Part shown: positions 50,852 through 59,415 of the stretch, one piece after another
Numbering within the stretch: position 1 is the stretch's first letter
Layout of the letters: every line of letters starts with the position of its first letter
Assembly: GCA_902511185.1 (NCBI GenBank)
Contig: CABXEK010000004.1
Span: 1 to 59,682 of the forward strand
DNA length: 59,682 nucleotides
Reading direction: 5' to 3'
From: an uncultured Pelagibacteraceae bacterium
GTDB taxonomy: Bacteria; Pseudomonadota; Alphaproteobacteria; Pelagibacterales; Pelagibacteraceae
The notes under the pieces: generated by a model
The model's input: only the letters and a program-made list of their open reading frames with translations
Database searches by the model: none
What the model was told of the DNA's origin: nothing
Translations under genes and position numbers: made by a program

Positions 50852-53503
50852 ATGGAACATTTATTTTTAGCTTTACTTGTAATTATAATGATTTCAGCTT
50901 TAGCCTCAGGTTTCCCTGTTGCTTTTGCGCTTCCGGGCTCTGCAATAATTTCAATTGGTCTTGCAGCTTTAACCGGTTACTTATTTGAGGGAGATGCAAG
51001 CTCATATTTTGCTGTAGATGGGCCAAAAGAATGGCTAACAGCTGGAATTACAAATTTTAGGAGCAATTATTGGGATGTAGAAACTGATACATTAATTGCA
51101 ATTCCTCTATTTATCTTTATGGGAATTATGTTGCAAAAATCTAAAATTGCAGAAGACCTTTTGGTTACTATGGGGCAATTATTTGGTCCTATTCCAGGTG
51201 GGCTAGGTATTTCTGTAATCTTTGTTGGAGCATTGCTTGCGGCAACAACAGGTATAGTTGGAGCTACTGTAATAGCTATGGGATTAATTTCTCTCCCAAC
51301 CATGCTGAATAATAAATATGATAAAAGTCTCGCTAGTGGAATCGTTTGTTCTTCTGGAACACTTGGTCAAATAATACCACCATCAATAGTTTTAATAATT
51401 ATAGCAGATCAATTAGCAAGTGCTGCTGATGTTGCCAATACAATGAGACAGACAGACTATAAAATTGTTACTGGTGAGTTTAATATGCCTGGTGAATTTA
51501 GAGTTGGATCAACTAGCGCTGGAGATATGTTTCTTGGGGCACTATTGCCTGGATTAGTATTAGTTGGTTTATATATGTTATACGTTTTAGTGTATGCAAG
51601 ATTAAACCCTAAAGCAGCTCCACCTGTACCGTTTAAAGGTCAATTTGATTCTAAATTTTGGACTAGAGTTGTTATGGTGATAATTCCACCACTTGCATTA
51701 ATTTTTGCTGTACTTGGATCTATATTAATGGGAATAGCTACAGTAAATCAGGCGGGCTCTATTGGTGCGATAGGTGCAACTATGATGGCAGGTTATCGTC
51801 TTCATAAAGGTAAAAAAAATGCCTACTACCCAATTATATTAGCAATTGTATCAATTATACCAATTTATATACTTTCAAAAAATTATAACTTAAACATTAA
51901 AGCTATAGAAACTAGAGATTTTAATGCAATACTAGTTACTGCATTTTTTACTATTTTATTTTTGATTGGAATTTCTTGGAGTTTTTGGAGAACCTACAAA
52001 ATTAATAATGTTTTAAAAGAGGTTGTTACTGAAACCTGTGTAACTACTTCAATGGTTTTTATAATTCTTCTTGGAGCAGCGATGTTAACTTCTGGCTTTA
52101 GAGCTTTTGGAGGTGAAGAATTGGTTAGAGATTTTTTACAAGATTTACCTGGAGGTTTTTGGACCCAATTTATTGTTGTAATGGCAGTAATATTTGTTTT
52201 GGGCTTCTTTTTAGATTTTATTGAAATTGCAGTAGTAGTTGTTCCTATAATCGCACCAATATTATTAGCAGAACCTGGTGCTAATGTTAGTGCAATTTGG
52301 TTGGGTGTAATGATTGGGGTAAATCTACAAACTTCTTTTTTAACTCCACCGTTTGGTTTTGCTTTGTTTTATCTAAGAGGAGTTGCATCAAAATTAGTTT
52401 CAACTTTGAACATCTGGAAAGGTGTTGTACCTTTTATAGTTCTTCAGCTTATAGGACTTGGAATTGTTGGTTTATATCCAACCCTAGTAAATTATCTGCC
52501 AGCAAGAACATATTTAACTTCTAAAGTTGCACCACCACCAATAAATCCAAAACTTCAACATTGTTTACAGGAATATAAGTTTGATATTTATAAAAACGAT
52601 GAACAAAGAATTAAAACTGCAATTAATAGTTTTCAAAAGTTAGTGCCTTCAAATCTTCCTAATGATAAATTAGATATTTTTGAAGAACATTTTGATAATG
52701 CTTTAGTAACTTTTGATTTAGTGGCAAAATTACAAAAAACAGAGAAAGAGTATGATTTATTTGCTGAGGATTATAGTGATCTACATTTTAAAGTTAGAAA
52801 AACAGAAAAAAAGATTAGAAAATTAAATAAAAAAATTGAAAAGTTAAAATCTGAAATTAGAAATTTAAATTCAGAGGAAGCTTCAGATAAAAATAAATTA
52901 GAACTCAAAATAGAAAATTATCAATTAGAAGTTGATGAATTAGTCAAAACTATTCCTGAAATTTGGAAATCTAAAAATGAAGAATTTAAGATTATTCAGA
53001 AAGCAAAAAATACAAGAACAAAAAGATATAGAAAAAATGTTGATGAAGCATATGACAATTTGGATCAAATAGTTATGTTTATTCAAGACCATGAAAAACT
53101 AAATGCAATTTCACCTCAAATTAATGATTTAAAATATTTAATTGAAAATAAAGATTATGAAAACGCAATTACAATTATTGATAATCTTTTTGAAAAATTG
53201 GGAGAAATTTCAGGTACTGAAGAGTTTGCAAATAAATTAGACGACCTAATATCAATTCTAGATAGCGATAACATTAATGAAGACGAATTATTGACAGTAA
53301 GCTCAGATACATTCGATCTCTTCAATATAGAAAATTCTTGGAGAAAAGATGCTAATAAAAATTTGTTACCTGAGTTAATGACTTATAATGAAGTGATTAA
53401 AAATAATATTGGTTTAAGAAGACAGTCTAAGTTAACAAAAGAGCAGGCAAAATTTGTTGCTAGATGTAATTCAATTCATCGAGACGTATCATTAAATTTT
53501 TAA
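50852..53503 (+). CDS. TRAP large permease (DctM) with coiled-coil C-terminal extension
   Basis: An 883-residue protein, about twice normal DctM. Residues 1-560 form the transporter: GFPVAFALPGSAIISIG, AIPLFIFMGIMLQKS, GATVIAMGLISLPTML, SGTLGQIIPPSIVLII, and near the end LQTSFLTPPFGFALFYLRG. There is a long insertion at about 300-400 with additional helices. From about 560 to 883 lies a soluble tail with no membrane segment, containing a strong heptad-like, Lys/Glu-rich stretch (about 628-705: KKIRKLNKKIEKLKSEIRNL). No known domain is recognised in the tail. The stop codon is 4 nt before the MFS gene. Confidence 0.9.
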   Translation: MEHLFLALLVIIMISALASGFPVAFALPGSAIISIGLAALTGYLFEGDASSYFAVDGPKEWLTAGITNFRSNYWDVETDTLIAIPLFIFMGIMLQKSKIAEDLLVTMGQLFGPIPGGLGISVIFVGALLAATTGIVGATVIAMGLISLPTMLNNKYDKSLASGIVCSSGTLGQIIPPSIVLIIIADQLASAADVANTMRQTDYKIVTGEFNMPGEFRVGSTSAGDMFLGALLPGLVLVGLYMLYVLVYARLNPKAAPPVPFKGQFDSKFWTRVVMVIIPPLALIFAVLGSILMGIATVNQAGSIGAIGATMMAGYRLHKGKKNAYYPIILAIVSIIPIYILSKNYNLNIKAIETRDFNAILVTAFFTILFLIGISWSFWRTYKINNVLKEVVTETCVTTSMVFIILLGAAMLTSGFRAFGGEELVRDFLQDLPGGFWTQFIVVMAVIFVLGFFLDFIEIAVVVVPIIAPILLAEPGANVSAIWLGVMIGVNLQTSFLTPPFGFALFYLRGVASKLVSTLNIWKGVVPFIVLQLIGLGIVGLYPTLVNYLPARTYLTSKVAPPPINPKLQHCLQEYKFDIYKNDEQRIKTAINSFQKLVPSNLPNDKLDIFEEHFDNALVTFDLVAKLQKTEKEYDLFAEDYSDLHFKVRKTEKKIRKLNKKIEKLKSEIRNLNSEEASDKNKLELKIENYQLEVDELVKTIPEIWKSKNEEFKIIQKAKNTRTKRYRKNVDEAYDNLDQIVMFIQDHEKLNAISPQINDLKYLIENKDYENAITIIDNLFEKLGEISGTEEFANKLDDLISILDSDNINEDELLTVSSDTFDLFNIENSWRKDANKNLLPELMTYNEVIKNNIGLRRQSKLTKEQAKFVARCNSIHRDVSLNF

Positions 53504-53507
53504 ATAA

Positions 53508-54731
53508 ATGGATAAATATATTCTTCCAAAAAAAAAAGCCATAGGTGTTTTTTTTGTTTTTGCTTTTGGATATTTTTTATCATGCCTGTTAAGAGCAATT
53601 ACAGCAACTCTGTCTCCAATTTTAACTTCAGAATTCAATTTATTGGCAGCAGATTTAGGACTTTTAGCTGGAGGATATTTTTTAGGATTTGCTTGTATGC
53701 AAATTCCTTTAGGATATTTATTAGATAAGTATGGTCCCAAAAAAATAGTTTCGTCATTTTTGTTGATTGCATTAATTGGAACTTCATCGTTTGCTTTAGC
53801 TCAAAGTTTTTCAGGTTTATTGATTTCTAGAATTTTAATAGGAGTCGGAGTTAGTGCTTGTTTAATGGCGCCATTAACTGGTTATAGAATTTGGTTTGCT
53901 GAAAATCAACAGCAGAGAGCCAATTCTTGGATGTTAATGATTGCTTCATTAGGATTTTTATCATCAACGTTACCGGTACAACTTTTGCTTCCAAGTTTTG
54001 GGTGGAGATGGATATTTGGTGGAATTGCAGCATTGATATTAGTTAGCATAATTTTAATGTTAGCTTTTATTCCAAAATGGGATCATCAAAAAGATGAGTC
54101 TTTAAAAGACCAAATTAAGCAAGGTTCATTAGCCGATGTATGGAAAAATAAATTTTTTATTAGTGTTATACCAATGGGTTTATTTAATTATGGAGGTTTA
54201 ATGGCGATCCAAACATTGTGGGCAGGACCATGGATGATTAGAGTTGCTGGTTATACTCCTCTTGAAAGTGCTACAGGATTATTTTGGATAAATATCACAA
54301 TGCTTATTTCTTTTTTTTTATGGGGTTATTTTTTGCCTAAAATTACAAATCTTGGATTTAGTGCATTAAAAATACTTAAACTTGGTTTGCCAATCAGCTT
54401 TTTTGTTATGTTAATCATAATACTTATTGGCCCAAAAGCTGGAGCATTTTATATTACATTATTTATTTTGAGCTCAATTTTTTTATCAGTTACTCAACCA
54501 GCTGTTGGATTGTCATTTCCTAGTTATTTAGCTGGCAAAGCTCTTACATCTTTTAATTTATTAATCTTTTTAGGAACTTTTATTATGCAGTGGTTAATGG
54601 GTCTTGTGATTGATTTAATTAAAAATTTTGGATATTCAGAAATATTAGGTTTTAAGTCAGCATTTTCTGTCTTCTTAATTTTTAGTCTTATCTCATATAT
54701 ATTTTTTTTAATTATTAATAAAAAAAAATAA
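53508..54731 (+). CDS. MFS transporter
   Basis: A 407-residue major-facilitator protein with about 12 membrane helices. The loop motif LGYLLDKYGPKKIVSSFLL is the A-motif between helices 2 and 3. The family has AFGYFLSCLLRAITATLSPIL near the start. Substrate unknown. It lies 4 nt after dctM and 1 nt before an alpha/beta hydrolase, so it may be co-transcribed with the TRAP system. Confidence 0.9.
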   Translation: MDKYILPKKKAIGVFFVFAFGYFLSCLLRAITATLSPILTSEFNLLAADLGLLAGGYFLGFACMQIPLGYLLDKYGPKKIVSSFLLIALIGTSSFALAQSFSGLLISRILIGVGVSACLMAPLTGYRIWFAENQQQRANSWMLMIASLGFLSSTLPVQLLLPSFGWRWIFGGIAALILVSIILMLAFIPKWDHQKDESLKDQIKQGSLADVWKNKFFISVIPMGLFNYGGLMAIQTLWAGPWMIRVAGYTPLESATGLFWINITMLISFFLWGYFLPKITNLGFSALKILKLGLPISFFVMLIIILIGPKAGAFYITLFILSSIFLSVTQPAVGLSFPSYLAGKALTSFNLLIFLGTFIMQWLMGLVIDLIKNFGYSEILGFKSAFSVFLIFSLISYIFFLIINKKK

Positions 54732-54732
54732 A

Positions 54733-55533
54733 ATGAGTTTTTTGAAAATTATTATAGGAATATTAGTTATTTACACTTCTCTTTTGCTACTGTTATTTAT
54801 ATTCCAAAGAAACCTGATGTATCATCCAGATGAAAATAATTATTCTGGTGATAAGCTAGAAGTAGATATCAAAAAAGTTAAAATCAATACCTCTGATGGT
54901 TTAGATTTATTAGGATGGTTTCATAAAAAAGATCTTAAAAGATTTAAAACAATTATTTATTTTCATGGAAATGCAGGAAAATTAGAAAATAGGATACATA
55001 AACTAAATCACTTTAAGGACATGGATGTTAACTTTTTAATTATTGCATGGAGAGGCTTTAGTGGAAATGACGGTAAACCTTCTGAAGAAAATCTCTATAT
55101 AGATGGAAACAGCTCAATTAAGTGGCTAAAGAATTTAGGCCTATCAGAAAAAGATATTATAATTTATGGAGAGTCGCTTGGCACTGGTGTTGCTACAGAA
55201 ATAGCTAAAAACAATAATTTTGCTGGATTAGTTTTAGAAACTCCTTTTACTTCAATGATCGAGGCAGCAAAAAATTTTTATCCCTATATTCCCGTAAGAA
55301 TTTTATTAAGGGATAAATATGAAAATGATAAAAAAATTAAGAATATTAATATTCCAGTTTTTGTGATGCATGGTGAAGCTGACCAAATAGTTCCTTTTTG
55401 GATGGGTAAGAAAATTTATGAGATGGCTAATCAACCTAAATATTCATATTTTACAGAATATGACGATCATATGATGGAATTTGATGAAAAGCTTGTATTT
55501 GAGTTAAGGACATTTTTTAAAAGTTTAAATTAA
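54733..55533 (+). CDS. Alpha/beta hydrolase (ABHD13/Bem46-like)
   Basis: A 266-residue serine hydrolase with an N-terminal membrane anchor (FLKIIIGILVIYTSLLLLLFIFQRNLMYHPDE). The oxyanion region is IYFHGNAGKLENR, the nucleophile elbow is IIYGESLGTGVA (Ser), the acid is in MHGEADQIVPF, and the histidine is in EYDDHMMEF. Lipid-like or acyl-ester substrates are common in this family. It follows the MFS gene by 1 nt. Confidence 0.88.
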   Translation: MSFLKIIIGILVIYTSLLLLLFIFQRNLMYHPDENNYSGDKLEVDIKKVKINTSDGLDLLGWFHKKDLKRFKTIIYFHGNAGKLENRIHKLNHFKDMDVNFLIIAWRGFSGNDGKPSEENLYIDGNSSIKWLKNLGLSEKDIIIYGESLGTGVATEIAKNNNFAGLVLETPFTSMIEAAKNFYPYIPVRILLRDKYENDKKIKNINIPVFVMHGEADQIVPFWMGKKIYEMANQPKYSYFTEYDDHMMEFDEKLVFELRTFFKSLN

Positions 55534-55582
55534 GCCACATTCTAAACAAACATAGTACAAGTTTTTTTTTGAATATTAGTAT

Positions 55583-56146
55583 GTGAAAAAATCTATTTTA
55601 ATGATTATTATATTTTTATCATTCAAAAATATTGGGTACACACAAGACAACAAATCTAACGTAGACAAATTATTTCATATTGATCAAATGAACTCTCATA
55701 ATGAAAATTTCGCCCTTTATTTTAAAACTAGAGAAAAAGCTATTTTAGCAAGAGGTGAGAGTAGTAATTATATAAATGATTATCCAAAAGATCTTTATAT
55801 TTATGATTATAAAACAAAAAGTTCATCTCCGCTGATATCTTATGAATGGTTTCCAACGAGAGCAAAATATTTTCTCGAAGAATATGATTTTCCAGTATTT
55901 CCAGATGATTTTGCTTATTATCTTTTAAAAGATAATAAAACATTAGTGATGATTAGTGCTGTTAAAAGTTTAAACGCTAATTTTAAATTTGATATTTCTG
56001 AGAGGAAATTAGAACTTTACCCACAAAATGGAAAATTTGATTTTATAATTTCATCAATTGCAAAAAATTGTGGACATGACAGTTTTAAAGAAAATTATAA
56101 ATGTAGTTTTTATAAACCTTTAATTTCAAGCACTTTAATTAACTAA
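55583..56146 (+). CDS. Exported hypothetical protein (187 aa)
   Basis: A 187-residue protein with a Sec-type signal (MKKSILMIIIFLSFKNIGYTQ). I do not recognise a domain. The mature part is rich in Tyr, Phe and Lys and has two cysteines near the C-terminus (KNCGHD and KCSFYK) that could form a disulfide. Start is GTG (55583). It overlaps the convergent ftsY end by 8 nt. Confidence 0.65.
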   Translation: MKKSILMIIIFLSFKNIGYTQDNKSNVDKLFHIDQMNSHNENFALYFKTREKAILARGESSNYINDYPKDLYIYDYKTKSSSPLISYEWFPTRAKYFLEEYDFPVFPDDFAYYLLKDNKTLVMISAVKSLNANFKFDISERKLELYPQNGKFDFIISSIAKNCGHDSFKENYKCSFYKPLISSTLIN

Positions 56147-57056
56147 TTTGAGTAAATGCTTCGGCAAATTTTTCTGCTTCAAAAATTTGTAGATCATCCT
56201 CTTTTTCTCCTAAGCCTAAAGCAATAATTGGAAGTTTATATTTCTTTGCAACGGCTAAAAGAATCCCTCCTTTTGCTGTTCCATCTAATTTCGTCATAAT
56301 TAGACCTGTAATTGGAATAATCTTATTAAACTCATCCACCTGATTTATAACATTTTGACCTGAAGTAGCGTCTAAAACTAATATGACATCATGGGGTGCA
56401 TCTGGATCTATCTTTTTAGTAACATTTGCAATTTTTTTATATTCTTCCATTAAATTTTTTTTATTTTGTAATCTTCCAGCTGTATCAATTAAAACTTGAT
56501 TAAAATTATTAGCAATTGCTTCTTCAATAGCTTTATATGCAACTGAGGCTGGATCTGCTCCTTGTGAAGATTTTGTTATTTCAACACCAACTTTTTTTGC
56601 CCAATTTTCTAATTGCTCTATAGCAGCTGCTCTAAAAGTATCTGATGCCGCAAGCATTACTTTATTACCATTTGATTTTAATATTTTGCTAATTTTTCCA
56701 ATAGTTGTTGTTTTGCCAACACCGTTTACACCTGAAACTAATGTAGCATTTATTTTTTCTTTCTTATTAAAAAAATTATTATTTTCCAAAGGCTTCATTA
56801 GCGAAACAATATAGTCTTTTAAAATTATATTTAATTCATCAGCAATATCCTTTTTTGGATCAATTTTACTATCTGAAATGATTTCTTTAATTTCAGCTGC
56901 AGCAACAACCCCAACATCAGATTGAATTAAATACTCTTCAATTCTATCTAAAGTTTTGTCATCAATCTCTTTTTTTACAACTATATCTCTTAAGCCAGAT
57001 GTAAAAGCAGATGCACTCTGTTTAAAACCAGATCTAAATTTATCAAAAATTCCCAT
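56139..57056 (-). CDS. ftsY: Signal recognition particle receptor FtsY (short form)
   Basis: A 305-residue NG-domain GTPase that docks SRP-ribosome complexes at the inner membrane. Visible: the N-domain FKQSASAFTSGLRDIVVKKEID, G1 GVNGVGKTTTIGKI, DTFRAAAIEQLENW, IDTAGRLQNK, and G4 TKLDGTAKGG. It lacks the acidic N-terminal A domain of the E. coli protein. That is common in streamlined alphaproteobacteria. It overlaps dapF by one base. Confidence 0.96.
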   Translation of the reverse strand: MGIFDKFRSGFKQSASAFTSGLRDIVVKKEIDDKTLDRIEEYLIQSDVGVVAAAEIKEIISDSKIDPKKDIADELNIILKDYIVSLMKPLENNNFFNKKEKINATLVSGVNGVGKTTTIGKISKILKSNGNKVMLAASDTFRAAAIEQLENWAKKVGVEITKSSQGADPASVAYKAIEEAIANNFNQVLIDTAGRLQNKKNLMEEYKKIANVTKKIDPDAPHDVILVLDATSGQNVINQVDEFNKIIPITGLIMTKLDGTAKGGILLAVAKKYKLPIIALGLGEKEDDLQIFEAEKFAEAFTQIS

Positions 57057-57880
57057 TAAATATTTATCTCAATTTTCTTAATATCAGATACAGGTCCTTT
57101 CATGTGAATACTGTTTTTTTCATCTATTGATATTGATAGTCTTCCTAATGCAAATTCAATATCAGTTTTTTTATCTGCCAATCCATTAATATTTGCAGCA
57201 ACAGCAGTAGCACACGCTGCTGTTCCACATGCTTTTGTAAGTCCAGCACCTCTTTCCCAAACTTTAACTTTAATTAATTTTTTATTGATAACTTTTGCAA
57301 GAGTTACATTACACTTCTCTGGAAAATAATCATGATTTTCTATTTTAGGTCCTATCTTTTTTAAATCATAGTTTTCAATATTATCTACAAAAAAAACAAC
57401 ATGAGGATTTCCTACATTTACAGAAGTGCCACCAAAGTGTTCAGTATTATTTTTATCGACAATTTTAATATTAAGATTTTTTGTATCTAAATTTTTTTTT
57501 AGTGGAATTTCATCCCAATTTTGTTTTGGAATTCCAATTTCAGTTTCTACTAAATTGCCACTTAAAATTTGTGATTTCAACGCCCCAGAAGAAGTCCAAA
57601 GTATAATTTCTTTATCATTATTTTCTTTTGATAAAAGATCAGCCACACATCTTGTGCCATTTCCACAAGCACCTGAAATGCTGCCATCAGAATTGTAAAA
57701 CTCTAAACCAGCATCTTTTTTTTCATTTTTTTGGATTAAAATTAGTTGATCACATCCAACATGATTTCGATCACATATTTTAATTATCTGATCTTTGGTT
57801 AGATTATAATTTTGACTTCTTTGATCAATAATTACAAAATCATTACCTAAACCATCCATTTTAAAAGCTTTAATATCCAT
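57056..57880 (-). CDS. dapF: Diaminopimelate epimerase
   Basis: Converts LL- to meso-diaminopimelate for lysine and peptidoglycan synthesis; cytosolic. The two active-site cysteine motifs are visible: ACGNGTRC (residues 70-77 region) and TKACGTAACATAVA. N-terminal FKMDGLGNDFVIID and central TSVNVGNPHVVFF also fit. At 274 residues it is full length. It is divergent from ffh across the structured leader region and overlaps ftsY by one base. Confidence 0.97.
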   Translation of the reverse strand: MDIKAFKMDGLGNDFVIIDQRSQNYNLTKDQIIKICDRNHVGCDQLILIQKNEKKDAGLEFYNSDGSISGACGNGTRCVADLLSKENNDKEIILWTSSGALKSQILSGNLVETEIGIPKQNWDEIPLKKNLDTKNLNIKIVDKNNTEHFGGTSVNVGNPHVVFFVDNIENYDLKKIGPKIENHDYFPEKCNVTLAKVINKKLIKVKVWERGAGLTKACGTAACATAVAANINGLADKKTDIEFALGRLSISIDEKNSIHMKGPVSDIKKIEINI

Positions 57881-57902
57881 ATATAGATATTTAACTTATT
57901 TA

Positions 57903-57928
57903 TTGACTTTTTGAACCTCTATTATAGT
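57903..57928 (+). promoter_or_regulatory. Possible promoter of ffh
   Basis: TTGACT (57903-57908) and TATAGT (57923-57928) are good single boxes, but the spacing is 14 nt rather than 16-18. Placed just before the structured leader, they may be the ffh promoter, possibly with another -35. Spacing makes this uncertain. Confidence 0.3.
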
Positions 57929-57940
57929 TTGTTGCCGTTT

Positions 57941-58021
57941 CCGCAAAAACATTAACTTTGCGGTGTCTTTGGAAACAAAGAGATCGACACTAGTCAGCGA
58001 GGCTTCGCCCACTAGTGCGAT
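57941..58021 (+). ncRNA. Structured 5' leader of ffh (three hairpins)
   Basis: The 57881-58041 spacer is much richer in G and C than the genome around it and folds into three stems. Hairpin 1 is CCGCAAA / TTTGCGG (57941-57963). Hairpin 2 is CTTTG-GAAA-CAAAG (57967-57980). Hairpin 3 is CACTAGT / ACTAGTG (57988-58017), extended by ATCG/CGAT with one bulged A, and with a GCGA-GGCT-TCGC inner stem. A leader motif upstream of ffh in SAR11 bacteria was reported as candidate structured RNA (the ffh motif). It lacks the GGAAGCAG-type signature of 4.5S RNA. Autoregulation of SRP protein is possible. Confidence 0.7.
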
Positions 58022-58041
58022 TACTGCTGTGCGTAATAAAT

Positions 58042-59400
58042 ATGTTTGAAAATTTGACAAATAAATTCGAAGAAATCTTTTCTTCTTTAAAAAAAGCTCC
58101 TTCACTTGATGAAGCTCAAGTTGATGAAGGTTTAAGAGGTATCAGGCAAGCTCTTTTAGAAGCAGACGTTACCTTAGAAGTAGCAAAAGACTTTATCGAC
58201 AATGTAAAACCAAAGGTTTTAGGACAAGAAATTATTAGATCAACTTCTCCAGGAGATATGGTCGTAAAAATTGTTTATGATGAATTAGTTAATTTATTAG
58301 GTGGATCAAATAATGAGATAAATTTGAGCGCTGTACCACCAGTTCCTATGATGCTTGTCGGTCTACAAGGTTCAGGAAAAACAACTACTACTGCAAAACT
58401 GGCTAAATATTTAGAGACCAATAAGAAAAAAAAGGTGATGATGGTTAGTCTTGATATTTATAGACCAGCAGCTCAAGAGCAATTAAGATCTCTAGGAGAA
58501 CAAAATAATATCTTAACATTACCCATCATTGAAGGCCAACAACCAACTGATATTTGTCAAAGAGCTATTAGTGCAGCTAATCTAAATGGAGCAGAGATTA
58601 TATTATTTGATACAGCTGGAAGAACTCAAATTGATTTACAAATGATGAGTGAAGTTAAACAAATTGAAAATGTGATAAACCCTACAGAGACATTTTTAGT
58701 TGCAGACTCGTTAACAGGACAAGTTGCAGCATCTGTAGCAAAAGAGTTTAAAAATACAGTCAATCTATCAGGGATAATTTTAACTAGAGCAGATGGTGAT
58801 GCAAGAGGTGGTGCAGCTGTCAGTATGAAATATGTTTCTGATGTACCGATCAAATTTTTAGGTATAGGAGAAAAAATTGATAATCTTGAAGTATTTCATC
58901 CGGATAGAATAGCAAACAGAATTCTTGGTATGGGAGATATAGTTTCTCTTGTAGAAAAAGCTGCACAAGATTTAGGAGAAGAGAATATTAAAAAAGCAGA
59001 AGAAAATTTAAAAAAAGGTCAATTTTCTATGCAAGATTATTTAACCCAGTTAAGACAAATGAAAAAAATGGGGGGTATCGAAGGCATCATGTCATTTATG
59101 CCAGGAGTTTCTAAAATGAAATCTCAAATGGATTCAGCTGGAATTGATGAAAGTATTATTACAAAAAATGAAGCTATTATTTTGTCAATGACAAAAAAAG
59201 AAAGAGAGAACCCAAAACTTATTGACGGTTCTAGAAAAAAAAGAATTGCTAATGGCTCTGGCACAGATCCAGCCACTATCAATAAATTGCTTAAGCAATT
59301 TAAAATGATGTCTGAAATGATGAAGAAGATGTCTAAAGGAAATCTGAAAGGTATGTCTGATAAAGGAATACCGCCAGAGCTATTTAATCAATTAAAATAA
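58042..59400 (+). CDS. ffh: Signal recognition particle protein Ffh
   Basis: A 452-residue SRP GTPase. The start is the ATG of MFENLTNKFEEIF at 58042; the track's upstream GTG would run into hairpin 3 and adds nine nonfamily residues. Visible: G1 GLQGSGKTTTTAKLA, LDIYRPAAQEQL, FDTAGRTQID, LTRADGDARGG, and the methionine-rich M domain (MKKMGGIEGIMSFMPGVSKMKSQM, KRIANGSGT and MMSEMMKKMSKGNLKGM). It binds 4.5S RNA and signal sequences. rpsP follows after 15 nt. Confidence 0.97.
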   Translation: MFENLTNKFEEIFSSLKKAPSLDEAQVDEGLRGIRQALLEADVTLEVAKDFIDNVKPKVLGQEIIRSTSPGDMVVKIVYDELVNLLGGSNNEINLSAVPPVPMMLVGLQGSGKTTTTAKLAKYLETNKKKKVMMVSLDIYRPAAQEQLRSLGEQNNILTLPIIEGQQPTDICQRAISAANLNGAEIILFDTAGRTQIDLQMMSEVKQIENVINPTETFLVADSLTGQVAASVAKEFKNTVNLSGIILTRADGDARGGAAVSMKYVSDVPIKFLGIGEKIDNLEVFHPDRIANRILGMGDIVSLVEKAAQDLGEENIKKAEENLKKGQFSMQDYLTQLRQMKKMGGIEGIMSFMPGVSKMKSQMDSAGIDESIITKNEAIILSMTKKERENPKLIDGSRKKRIANGSGTDPATINKLLKQFKMMSEMMKKMSKGNLKGMSDKGIPPELFNQLK

Positions 59401-59415
59401 TAAAAAGGAGAACAA

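Noticed and set aside
52297-52524. 75-aa plus-strand ORF in dctM
   Set aside because: Out-of-frame shadow of the permease coding sequence.
57941-58021. 4.5S SRP RNA gene next to ffh
   Set aside because: Structured and near ffh, but lacks the conserved GGAAGCAG-type symmetric loop and a single long hairpin; reads better as an mRNA leader.
58015-58041. Upstream GTG start of ffh given in the ORF track
   Set aside because: Adds nine nonfamily residues and lies inside hairpin 3; the ATG at 58042 matches the family N-terminus.
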